Source of the DNA: Temnopleurus reevesii
Lineage: Eukaryota; Echinodermata; Echinoidea; Temnopleuroida; Temnopleuridae
Length of the DNA: 25,365 nucleotides
Assembly: GCA_036244855.1 (NCBI GenBank)
Contig: BQKZ01008668.1
Span: forward strand, 1-25,365
Direction: 5' to 3'
In this document: positions 17,736 through 25,365 of the stretch, piece after piece
Layout of the letters: each line of letters opens with the position of its first letter
Numbering within the stretch: the first letter of the stretch is position 1
The notes under the pieces: generated by a model
What the model saw: only the letters and a program-made list of their open reading frames with translations
Databases searched by the model: none
Told to the model about the DNA's origin: nothing
Made by a program: the position numbers and the translations under genes

Positions 17736-18481
17736 CTTGCAGACACAAATTGTTGGTGATTCAGATCGCAAATAAAGTAAATAGAGTAAATAAATTCAAT
17801 TATATCACTGAATTAATGGTTAACGATATGGACAAGTATGATGATTAAAATATCACTATAAGTGATAACCTACCCAGATTCGATGGTATATACTGATAGA
17901 GTACTTCCCATAGAACATTTTGCTACCATTTTCATCAGTATTTTTGCATGCATGACTGAACAAAAGACGATTTCTCTGAAGGTGTGAAATCTCACTTGCC
18001 CCAAGTGGCTGGTTGAAGATGAAAAGAACCTTTGAAAGAATCTGGGCCTTTGGACAGACATTGGAACGCTTAAACATGCACGAATGTACATAAACGCACA
18101 CACATACATACACACACGCATACCATACACACACACACATACATGCAAAAAAACCACACAAAACATGTATACTTATGCAGGAACACAAACCACACATACG
18201 CACACACACACACAACTGCAACAATCAGAGTGGTAAGAATTAATCAGCAATTTTACTAAGCAGTTTTATACATGCGAAAATTTTACCCAAAGACCCACAA
18301 AAACACACAAATACATCTTCTGGAATTACCCAAAATGCATGCAACAGTCTTGAATGTAATTAAACACACTGTAATCATTTTTAACCATGAGTGCTTTCAG
18401 TTGTATGAATCACTGTAATTTGTCTTGTGGACACAAATTTTTGGTGATTTGGATCGCGATCCAGATTTTTTTTAATTCATA
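17736..18481 (+). repeat. Shortened extra unit: fused P/Q, block X, block W, then P of copy d
   Basis: P runs straight into the end of Q (GAATTAATGGTTAACGATAT) with the middle deleted. Block X follows (17870-18060), then W with CA tracts 18080-18215, GGAATTACCCAAAATGCATG, and the start of P (GGATCGCGATCC, 18451). It is therefore a partial tandem copy that lost R, S, T, U and V. Confidence 0.75.
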
Positions 18482-18689
18482 CACACTAAGAAATTAGGGT
18501 ACAACTTTGCACCCCTAGGGGTACAATCCCATGTAACACCGGGTGAACCCTATGGGGTACAAGTTTGAACCCTAAATGTGAGGTGCAATTTTGTGCCCCA
18601 ACCAAGGGTACAAGTCTGTACCCTATTGGAACACATTTGTACCCCAGGGATGCAAAATTGTACCATTAGGGTACAAAATGAGATCTTTG

Positions 18690-18925
18690 GCGTTTGGCAA
18701 AAAAGGAAAGGAAAGGATGTAGTTTAGAGGCGTGTATCATTCAATTCTGAATATTTACGCCAGAAGAAGAAGAGAGAAAGAGGGTCGCCATCTTAACGTC
18801 TCCACCCGAAAGACGGTATGCGACCTGGTTTCGAACCCACAGGCAGGAACGAACCCAAGTCTATATGACTGTCCCGAACAGATGGATTTCAGGCGCACGC
18901 CACGGCGCCTCAGTCAATATCGACC
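18690..18925 (-). mobile_element. Possible tRNA-derived SINE nested in the TA element
   Basis: On the minus strand GGGTTCGAAACC (near 18830-18841) matches the Pol III B-box consensus GGTTCGANNCC. A GCCGTGGCGTGCGCCTG stretch ~60-75 bases upstream could be a decayed A box. Downstream are CTTTCGGG, CTGGCGTAAATA and a CCTTTCCTTTCC tail. The A-box is poor and no target duplication was found. Confidence 0.4.
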
Positions 18926-18956
18926 CTCGATATCGACCCTCGATACCGACCCTCTT
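18917..18956. repeat. Three short tandem repeats of ATCGACCCTCGAT
   Basis: ATATCGACCCTCG occurs twice and ATACCGACCCTC once, head to tail with a 13-14 base period. Confidence 0.8.
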
Positions 18957-19408
18957 TGTTCGTGAAATAGTGCCACCTGATTGGTCAGCCACTGTCGCCT
19001 CGCTCGCTCGCCATTGGTTAAGACGTGTTCCTTTTCTAGTCTGCTATTTATAAACTTTATTCAAAACATCGATGTATTAATGTTTTTTTTTTCTCCGAAT
19101 CTTGTAAGGATCAACGGAATAAAAAACATAGTAATAAATTAAATCTATTACGTATGAAATAGAGTTCCTAAAGGTAAAATAAGAACAAAATCAGCATTCA
19201 TTTCCGATCACGTATAGAGAGTGGGGTCTGCATTCTGCACTAGTTTCAAATCGGGAGGGTACAACGTTGTACCCTTCGTACCAGCTTTCATCACATGGGA
19301 TTAATTTTGAACCTCATAGGGTATAATGAGGATGCCGGCGGGATGCCGGGGTTCAAATTAGTGACTGCGTGATTTTGGACCCTAACTGTACCCTAATTTT
19401 TTAGTGTG

Positions 19409-19441
19409 TAGTTCGAACGCTCCTAGTGTCTGTGACGGTAA
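19409..19441 (+). repeat. Tandem-unit copy d, end of block P
   Basis: AGTTCGAACGCTCCTAGTGT then CTGTGACGGTAA. This is the empty site for MITE family B (no insertion at CCTAGTG, where copies b and c carry it). Confidence 0.8.
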
Positions 19442-19677
19442 AGGCCGACTCACACCTTTGTGTTTGTAGCCTGCGTCGGCCCAGCGTTTTTTAAATAAAA
19501 ACGCTCTCCGGACGCAGGTCATACGGAGGATTGACGGTAGGCGAACGTTCCTTGAACGCAAGCCGAGCGTCAGTCTACCGCATGATGCGCCTACGCTGTG
19601 CGTCCAGAGACCGCTTTTAATTTCTGAAAACGCTGGGCTGATTCAGGTTAAAAACGCACAAAGGTATGAGTCTGCCT
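19442..19677. mobile_element. MITE family A, copy 6 (full length)
   Basis: AGGCCGACTCACACCTTTGT on the left mirrors the right end, now AAGGTATGAGTCTGCCT. Left flank TAA, right flank TGA (mutated). Same unit position as the copies at 11452, 15115 and 24897. Confidence 0.88.
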
Positions 19678-20240
19678 TGAGATATAAAATACCTACCTAC
19701 AATCTTTCAGATACGGAGACTGCTGAAAGATATTAATGGAGGCATAAACGACGGATGAATCCACCAGATGAAACCAAATTTTCATGTCCACCGGTTGCTA
19801 CAATGTTTAAAGACAATAATCAATACATGTCATAAATAAAATGCCGTGTAGCTTATCATCTAAAAATATCTTTATGTTTAAAGTAAATAAATCCGATCAT
19901 ATGATTCAATTAATGGTTAACTATACGGACAAATATGATGATAAAAATATCACTATTCTGTATGCTTTCTTCTGAACGCATGAGTGCTGATCAATTTATG
20001 AGGGGGTGAATTTATTTTAGATTAATAAAACTTAGCCCAATTCCCGGAGAGCCATATTCAACATTTCGTAGACACTATCAAGGTTAATAAAATGATTAAC
20101 AAATCTGACCGACCGACGATTTTCTTTATGGGGGAGGGAGGGGGGGCTAAGGCAGTTGTCAGAAGTTTACATACCTAAATTGATATTTGGAAGAATGAAC
20201 GTATGGGCTGACTGGGCTCTATATGCATATGTCAGGGTAA
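19678..20240 (+). repeat. Tandem-unit copy d, blocks Q, R, start of T
   Basis: Q starts at 19703. R is shortened (CTTAGCCCAATTCCCGGAGA, TAGACACTATCAAGGTTAAT). Block S is mostly lost, leaving ACCGACCGAC and a G-rich tract. T begins with CATACCTAAATTGATATTTG and GGGCTGACTGGG. Confidence 0.8.
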
Positions 20241-20560
20241 TGATAATAGTAATTGAATTTATATAGCGCTTTTCCAGAGGATACAAAGCGCTGCTTTGTA
20301 TTAGAAGAGGCAGTGAAAGAGATATGCATATATATGTATAATATGCCAATCTTATTTTTTATTAAAACGTCCCAAAATTTTCGGGGGCAACCTGCCCTCT
20401 TCTTCAGGGGAACAAAACAAGTTCTGGTATTTAGAATGCGCATTCTCAGGCAAGGTTGCCAAGAGCATTTTTTAAAATAAAAATAAGATTGGCATAAATG
20501 CACACATTCTCTCGTCTCCTCTTTTAATATAACCGTGCCAATACGTGAACTTAATATAAT
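20241..20560. other. Inserted dispersed-repeat fragments within copy d
   Basis: Between two parts of block T lie a TTATATAGCGCTTTTCC ... CAAAGCGCTG motif (20259-20290), the 151-bp foldback (20344-20494) and unassigned sequence. No coding frame is supported. Confidence 0.5.
20344..20494. mobile_element. 151-bp foldback MITE with TA flanks
   Basis: TGCCAATCTTATTTTTTATT at 20344 is mirrored by AAAATAAAAATAAGATTGGCA ending at 20494 (arms ~24 bases, one or two mismatches). TA is on both sides. The centre holds CGGGGGCAACCTGCCCTC and TTCTTCAGGGGAAC. Confidence 0.7.
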
Positions 20561-20561
20561 A

Positions 20562-20563
20562 TG

Positions 20564-20637
<74 letters not shown>

Positions 20638-20672
20638 AGAACGGGAGAGAGAAAGAGAGAGAGAGAGAGGGG
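20562..20672. repeat. (TA)n then (GA)n microsatellite
   Basis: TATATA repeats to about 20582, then uninterrupted GA to about 20632, then imperfect GA/G-rich sequence. It corresponds to the GA tract of block T at 12540-12590 and beside the TRIM-like gene. Confidence 0.95.
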
Positions 20673-20730
20673 TTAGGATAGTTTAGATTTTCGATGAAGA
20701 AATTGAGGTCCAATAGGCAAAATCGGTTAA
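20673..20730 (+). repeat. Tandem-unit copy d, block T end
   Basis: TAGTTTAGATTTTCGATGAA and CAAAATCGGTTAA align with 12590-12643. The final TTAA (20727-20730) is the left target duplication of the next element. Confidence 0.8.
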
Positions 20731-21688
20731 CCCTAAAAAGCCCAAGGGGGGGGGGGGGGGGGGGGGGGGCACAATGTGCCCCCTACCACATAATCGTAAA
20801 CCACTCCTACATTGCTGGTCCGATTACGCTCAAATTAGGTGACTTTTTCCGAAAGTTAATTGCGGACATTATGATACCATTTTTATTATTATCCCGTATT
20901 TCATCTTGCCATGGCAACCACAAAACAAACGGCATGTTTGTCCGTTTTTCGAATAATTTCAGTTTTTCAGCTTCAAATCTGCCCAAAAAGGCGTCGAAAT
21001 GGTCACAATTTATGATTTTTATTTTGCTTTTGCTCTCTCATGTGCATCTTGAAAAGAAAACACGCTTTCCGACAATTTCTTTTGTTTTTCTTTGTTTTTT
21101 AGTCACTTTTTTTCATAAATATTTAATAAAATATAAGAAAATACTTTTTCCAACTTAATGCAAACAAAAGTACCCCCATACACTTCCAAAAAGCCCTGAA
21201 AATCATATTGGTGAAGATTGGAGCTCAAAAAATGAAAAGTTAAAGGAATAACATGAACTTTTTGAAAGTTGTCTGGCGCCCTCTATCAGCAATATTGTGA
21301 TGAATATGACATGGTGCAATTATTGTCATATTTTGACCTCTAAATGCATCTAATGTGTTTAATAAAGTCATGGAATGTGTTCCTAAGATATGAAAGGGGG
21401 ATAATACCACATTTCAGTCATTTTTTCAATCCAAAATATTGATTTTAATAGACCATATGTCAAAAGTAACAAAATTCACCCAATTTTTAATGTATTTTAT
21501 TGAATTGCGCCCTCAAACGGTGACCTTGAGAAATTCCGACGGTCAGGAATTGTGGATTACGACTTGCTCTACATCTGTGCCAAATTTCAGCCCGATCCGT
21601 CAAATAGTTTGGAGGTTCTCGAGGGGGCACAATGTGCCCCCCCCCCCTTGGGCCACAGAGACATCAAAATAGCTTGGTTTTTTTAGGG
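20731..21688. mobile_element. 958-bp piggyBac-like non-autonomous element (TTAA)
   Basis: The left end CCCTAAAAAGCCCAAGGGGG and the inverted right end CCCTAAAAAAACCAAGC are flanked by TTAA (20727-20730 and 21689-21692). CCCT ends plus TTAA duplication are the piggyBac signature. Just inside each end is a G or C run beside CACAATGTGCCCCC, so the inner ends are also inverted. The interior has no transposase; its frame at 20694-21158 is low-complexity. It contains TTGCCATGGCAACCA (20906-20920), an RFX X-box-like palindrome. Confidence 0.82.
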
Positions 21689-21692
21689 TTAA

Positions 21693-21934
21693 GACTGACT
21701 CACACCTTTGAGTTTTTAGCCTGTGTCTGCCCAGCGTTTTTGGAAATTAAACGGACGCACAGCATACGCAGATCAGACAGTGGACGGACGTTCGGCTTAC
21801 GCTCAACGAGCGTACGCAAGCGTCAGTCCACTGTATGACCTGCGTCTTTGTGTGTCAAGAGGGCGTTTTTAATTTAAAAAAAAATAAAACGCTGGGCCGA
21901 CGCAGGCAAAAAACTCAAAGGTGTGGGTCGGCAT
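21693..21934. mobile_element. MITE family A, copy 7
   Basis: GACTGACTCACACCTTTGAG left and CTCAAAGGTGTGGGTCGGC right, with TTAA left and TAA right (21935-21937). Same unit position as the copy at 16730-17070, without the nested piece. It abuts the piggyBac-like element. Confidence 0.85.
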
Positions 21935-22306
21935 TAAGTTTTTATATGAGGATTTCTATCTCTGGAATTACCCAAAAATGCAACTGTCTTACACGTTATA
22001 AAACACACTGTATTCATTTCAAGACAATTTTTTTTTCATAATATACCACATGTAAACTTCTTGAACTTTGAATGTGGGCGTTTTGTTTATTCTATTAATT
22101 TCATGGGATGTATAACCAGAGACCAATAACGCAAGGACATTCATCTTAGCCTACTTTGATATTCTGATGGTCACCGCTAATTGATCCACTGATTCAAGCG
22201 AGCATGGCGTTTGGACAGGCATTGGAATGCTTAAACACGCACACACAAACATACACACACATACACACTAACAAACGCACAAAGCAGACCCCACAAAACA
22301 TACTTA
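21935..22306 (+). repeat. Tandem-unit copy d, blocks U, V and start of W
   Basis: CTCTGGAATTACCCAAAAATG, TTACACGTTATAAAACACAC and GATGGTCACCGCTAATTGAT match 17094-17360. W starts at GCATTGGAATGCTTAAACAC and breaks at CATACTTA, where the 2270-bp element is inserted. Confidence 0.85.
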
Positions 22307-22695
22307 AGGGCAAAATCACGGTAACTGACGTTACAAAAACACCAACCAACCCTTATTTCACTTTGTATAACTTTGTTCATGTAAAAGTACATGGTTTTAT
22401 TATTTATACAGGTGATATAGTATACATTGGTTTATAAATATATACTAAAAAAATCAATGAAACTGCTGTTGCTATGCTTCAGCGAGCAAAACTGTGCTGG
22501 TAACTGACGTTACACAAAAAGGACATGCAATTGTTGCATGTTTGATCAAATGAATATATCTCATGTCCCTGGTTGGTTAGGGTGATAAGCTTAACATGGT
22601 AACATACCTTAATTCCTAAGCTAAGACTTGCCGAAAAAAATGTTTGATTTGTGAATGTATTCTTTTAGCTATGATACTTTTTTCATTACTATGAT

Positions 22696-22740
22696 GGTAA
22701 CTGACGTTACGGTAACTGACGTTACGGTAACTGACGTTAC
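22696..22740 (+). repeat. Three exact tandem copies of GGTAACTGACGTTAC
   Basis: Units at 22696, 22711 and 22726 are identical. Each has an inverted GTAAC/GTTAC frame around TGAC, including a TGACGT half-CRE. Confidence 0.95.
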
Positions 22741-23274
22741 AGTTATTTTGCCATAGAGATAACACATGAATGTGAAATGTTTTGAATCATTTAGTATATC
22801 TCCTATCCAGGAATTGGTATGGAAGTAATTCTGATATGGATTTTTACCTGATACTCTAAGATCATTCTGGTACAAAAATACTAACTTTTGCAGTTCATTT
22901 GTTTTCAATATGTTGATTAATTTAACACCTGATGGTAACTGACATTACATAGCTGACATTTTCAGTCGACATTACATGCAAGTTTACCAATCATTTTGCA
23001 TAGAAATTTGTTTCAACAAGTTTTTCATACAATCATAAAAGTTAAGATACTATAAAAGTTTTTAAAAAACTTTCATGTGTGGAAATTTTTGTGAATGTAC
23101 AGTAGCTAGACATGCTGCATGTATAAAATTAAAAACATGCAAATATTGACAATTTTGCTAAAAGAAAGATGCTTGCCTTTGGGTGTCTGCAAAATCGAAA
23201 AATGCAAAATAAAATAAACTTCATTATGCTGAATGCACAAAATTAATAGTTAAAAATATTCACTTTTACATTTT

Positions 23275-23640
23275 TGTCTCGCCTGCGTAGCAGAATCGAG
23301 ACATGGGTGCCGCTTTTTCCGACGGCAACGGCGGCGTCAGCAATTTAGAATTGCTCTAAATGAAGAAAAACCCTTGCCTGATTTTCATTAAACTTGCACA
23401 ATAGGTCCTTTCGCTAGCCTAAATAATGCAGAGCAATTCTCAGGTCATCGTCGAGGTCAAAGGTCATCTGAGGTCAATTTTCCGAAATCTTAACCCGAAA
23501 ACTTAACCTTGACTCTCATTTCAAAATCCCTTGCCCAATATTCATCAAACTTGAACCATCTTTATAGAATATGCCAAAAGCATTCACTATAAACATAAAT
23601 ACAACTAGAAATTGAGCACATGTATCCCCCGAACCAACAG
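23275..23640. repeat. Nested dispersed repeat with GTCTCGCC ... CGAGAC start and AGGTCA half-sites
   Basis: GTCTCGCCTGCGTAGCAGAA followed by TCGAGAC makes a small stem. CCGACGGCAACGGCGGCG, TTAAACTTGCACAATAGG and AGGTCA at 23442, 23454, 23461 and 23471 follow. I recognise the arrangement as a repeat common in marine deuterostomes and molluscs; family name unknown to me. Confidence 0.6.
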
Positions 23641-23696
23641 CATTGCACTGTTGTGGGTTTTATTACTGTAAACTGAACCAGGTTGGTGGTGTATGT

Positions 23697-24008
23697 TGTT
23701 GTACCAGTATTTCTTTACATCATGGTTACCATAGCAACCAGGTCTCCGTCCCACACCAAAATCAATAGGCTTCGTCCTCTTTTCTTAATACTCCTTCATA
23801 CCAAACTTGAAAATGACTGGATCAGAACTCGGACCTGTAGAGCGTTCACAAGTTAATATTATGTATTTGTTTTCATCCTGGTTACCATGGCAACCAGGTC
23901 CCTGCCACACACCAAAATAAATAGGCTTCGTCTACTCTCCATAAGACACATTCACACCAAATTTGAAAATGATTGAACAAGAACTCGGACCTGTAGGGCG
24001 TTCACAAG
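23697..24008. repeat. 156-bp segment duplicated in tandem, with RFX X-box-like palindromes
   Basis: The first copy (23697-23852) and second (23853-24008) both contain GGTTACCAT(A/G)GCAACC, AATAGGCTTCGTC, TTGAAAATGA and AACTCGGACCTGTAG, ending CGTTCACAAG. The palindromes at 23724 and 23880 match the RFX X-box pattern. Confidence 0.8.
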
Positions 24009-24416
24009 GAAATCTCTGACGTTACATTTCAGTATGGTAACTGACGTTACACATATTAAATCGTCCAATAAGAATCAGTTAAAACTTGACTCTCAATAAT
24101 TTTGGCATGAGTGGATGGGGTATTACCTAATTTTGACAGTTACCAAGTTTCACTGAATTTAACCAATTTTCTTGAAAATAAAAACAAAAAGTTCATGTTT
24201 TTGGTAACTGACGTTACATCCATGATGATAATTTTTATTTACATTTTTTTAAAGGAGTTGAATAAATTTCTACATTTTTTCTCCTGTGATCCTATAAAGT
24301 GTTATAATAGTAAGCTGGACCATATGAAACATACTTATTTTCATTCCATTTATTATGATAAATAACATAACAAAATGTGTATGTAAAAGCATTTTTTATT
24401 AAGGTTTTTTCATTAT

Positions 24417-24457
24417 ATTTTGGCGGCCATTTTGAAATCCAAAATGGCCGCCAAAAT
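24417..24457. repeat. Perfect 18-bp hairpin with 5-base loop
   Basis: ATTTTGGCGGCCATTTTG (24417-24434) is followed by AAATC and its exact reverse complement (24440-24457). It is near the right end of the 2270-bp element. The arm includes a GCCATTTT YY1-like core. Confidence 0.95.
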
Positions 24458-24576
24458 TGAAATAAAACAATTTTCCGGAAAATTCAGACCTTCATTTTTC
24501 AAAAACCATAAGTCATTTTACTTGTAAACCAATTTAATTTTTTTGCCTCCATGTCTTTTTGTGGTGAAAATGCCCT

Positions 24577-24896
24577 TATGCAGAAAAACAAATCACATAC
24601 ACACACACACACACAATCGCGCAAGTGCAAAAATCAGAGTGGTAAGAATTAATCAGCAATTTTACTGCACATTTTATGCCAGCGAAAACTTTTCCCAAAC
24701 ACCCACAATAAAAACACACATACGTCTTCTGGAATACCCCAAAATGCAATCGTCTTAACTGTTATTGAACAAGATTGATTTCAGTTGTATGAATTAATGT
24801 AATTTATCGTGCGGACAGCAATTTTTCGTGATTCAGATCGCGATCCAAATCATTTTGAATTCATAGTTCGAGCGCCCCTAATGTCTGTGACAGTAA
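24577..24896 (+). repeat. Tandem-unit block W (end of copy d) and P (copy e)
   Basis: GCAGAAAAACAAATCACATA, CA tract 24598-24615, AATTAATCAGCAATTTTACT, GGATCGCGATCC-type core and TTTGAATTCATAGTTCGAGC, ending CCCCTAATGTCTGTGAC. Both the TA site and the MITE B site are empty here. Confidence 0.88.
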
Positions 24897-25110
24897 ATAC
24901 CGACACACACCTTTGCGTTTTTAGTCTGTGTCCGCCCACCTGTAAAAAAAATGTTCTCCGGACGCAGGTCACACGGAGGACTGACGGTAGACGTACGGTC
25001 CTTGAGAGCAAGCCGAACGTTAGTCTACCGTATGATCCACCTTTCAGAGAGCGCTTTTAATTTCTAAAAAAAAGCTAGGCTGATGCAGGTTAAAAACGCA
25101 GATGTGTGAG
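24897..25110. mobile_element. MITE family A, copy 8 (right tip lost)
   Basis: Left end ATACCGACACACACCTTTGC after TAA (24894-24896). The right end stops at GATGTGTGAG, with the last ~7 bases missing, followed by TAAGATATAAAA. Interior CGGACGCAGGTCACACGGAG matches the other copies. Confidence 0.85.
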
Positions 25111-25365
25111 TAAGATATAAAACACCTATCTACAATCTTTCAGATACGGAGGCTGCTGGAAGATACTATTGGAGGCATAAACGACGGATGAATCCACCAG
25201 ATGAAACCAAGTTTCTCTGTCCGATGGTTGTTATGGACACTGTTTAAAGACATATGAATCCGTAAATGTAATAAATAAAATGCCATGTAGCTTATCATCT
25301 GAAAAACTATCTTTATGTTTAATGTAAATAAATCCGATCATATAACTCAATTAATGGTTAACTAT
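25111..25365 (+). repeat. Tandem-unit copy e, block Q, running off the window
   Basis: TCTTTCAGATACGG at 25136, GACGGATGAATCCACCAGAT, AATAAATAAAATGCCATGTA and TTAATGGTTAACTAT match the other Q blocks. The array therefore probably continues beyond the window. Confidence 0.9.

Larger units (their letters stand above)
18482..19408. mobile_element. 927-bp TA-flanked DNA transposon without coding capacity
   Basis: The left end CACACTAAGAAATTAGGGTA is mirrored on the right (inverted CACACTAAAAAATTAGGGTA). TA flanks both sides (18480-18481 and 19409-19410), and other copies read ATTCATAGTTCG uninterrupted (14951 and 24859). The outer parts are full of GGGTACAA / TTGTACCC motifs in both orientations. 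TA duplication fits Tc1/mariner-type mobilisation. A tRNA-like sequence is nested inside. Confidence 0.85.
22307..24576. mobile_element. 2270-bp DNA element with repeated GGTAACTGACGTTAC motifs
   Basis: Left end AGGGCAAAATCACGGTAACT; inverted right end AGGGCATTTTCACCAC. TA (or TTA) flanks both sides; the uninterrupted block W reads CATACTTATGCAG (17473-17485), so the insertion is clear. The 15-mer GGTAACTGACGTTAC or a close variant occurs at 22320, 22499, 22696, 22711, 22726, 22934, 24036 and 24203, plus a partial copy at 24016. The first lies 13 bases from the left end. No transposase frame is present. The interior carries older dispersed repeats (23275-23640, 23697-24008) and a strong hairpin (24417-24457). 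I do not recognise the family. Confidence 0.75.

Noticed and set aside
18830..18841. A functional tRNA gene
   Set aside because: Only a B-box-like GGGTTCGAAACC is convincing. No cloverleaf or good A box could be built, so a decayed SINE is the better reading.
20694..21158. 154-codon plus-strand frame starting beside the G run
   Set aside because: It crosses the piggyBac-like element's left end and a homopolymer; no domain or start support.
6760..25365. An intact transposase or reverse transcriptase for any of the elements
   Set aside because: I looked for long frames with DDE, RT or integrase-like motifs and found none; all elements here appear non-autonomous.

Overview
The window reads as eukaryotic, AT-rich, intron-bearing animal DNA, most likely from a sea urchin (Strongylocentrotus purpuratus or a relative). 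Two things point there. One is a B-box/coiled-coil/beta-propeller (TRIM-like) protein gene of a kind greatly expanded in echinoderms. The other is a foldback transposon whose arms are tandem 15-bp repeats, the architecture known from the sea-urchin TU (transposon urchin) elements. The species call is inference. The only protein gene I can support well is the TRIM-like gene on the minus strand (4427-6235). Everything else is repeats, mobile elements or unassigned sequence, plus a 784-base assembly gap (10214-10997).

Layout. 1-870: six diverged copies of a ~145-bp tandem repeat. 1139-1541: a 403-bp MITE with perfect 21-bp inverted ends. 1542-4426: mostly featureless, with a (CA)n tract, a possible isolated exon (3437-3533) and a diverged tandem repeat that would lie in the 3' UTR of the TRIM-like gene. 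4427-6235: the TRIM-like coding exon, preceded on its own strand by a 3' splice site and a ~380-base polypyrimidine tract. That tract and the next ~135 bases belong to a repeat that recurs further right. 6761-7885: unassigned, with CRE-like palindromes. 7886-8035: a 150-bp foldback MITE.

8036-25365 is a mosaic that makes sense as one locus: four or five tandem copies of a ~1.6-2.2 kb non-coding unit, each in the same internal order. I call its blocks P, Q, R, S, T, U, V and W; their landmarks are given in the entries. The copies differ mainly in which transposons sit in them. Because one copy shows the empty site for an insertion in another, target-site duplications can be read directly. They are 9 bp for the TU-like foldback element; TAA for a ~240-bp and a 128-bp foldback MITE (PIF/Harbinger-like); TTAA for a 958-bp piggyBac-like element and a 1216-bp minisatellite-bearing element; and TA for a 927-bp element, a 151-bp foldback and a 2270-bp element carrying repeated GGTAACTGACGTTAC motifs. 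Insertions shared between copies at the same position predate the tandem duplication; private ones came later.

No operon, tRNA, rRNA, CRISPR array or intact transposase was seen. The best candidates for something not previously described are the ~2-kb tandem unit and the 2270-bp element. All claims come from reading the sequence by eye. A self dot-plot and a search of a sea-urchin repeat library would settle most of them.
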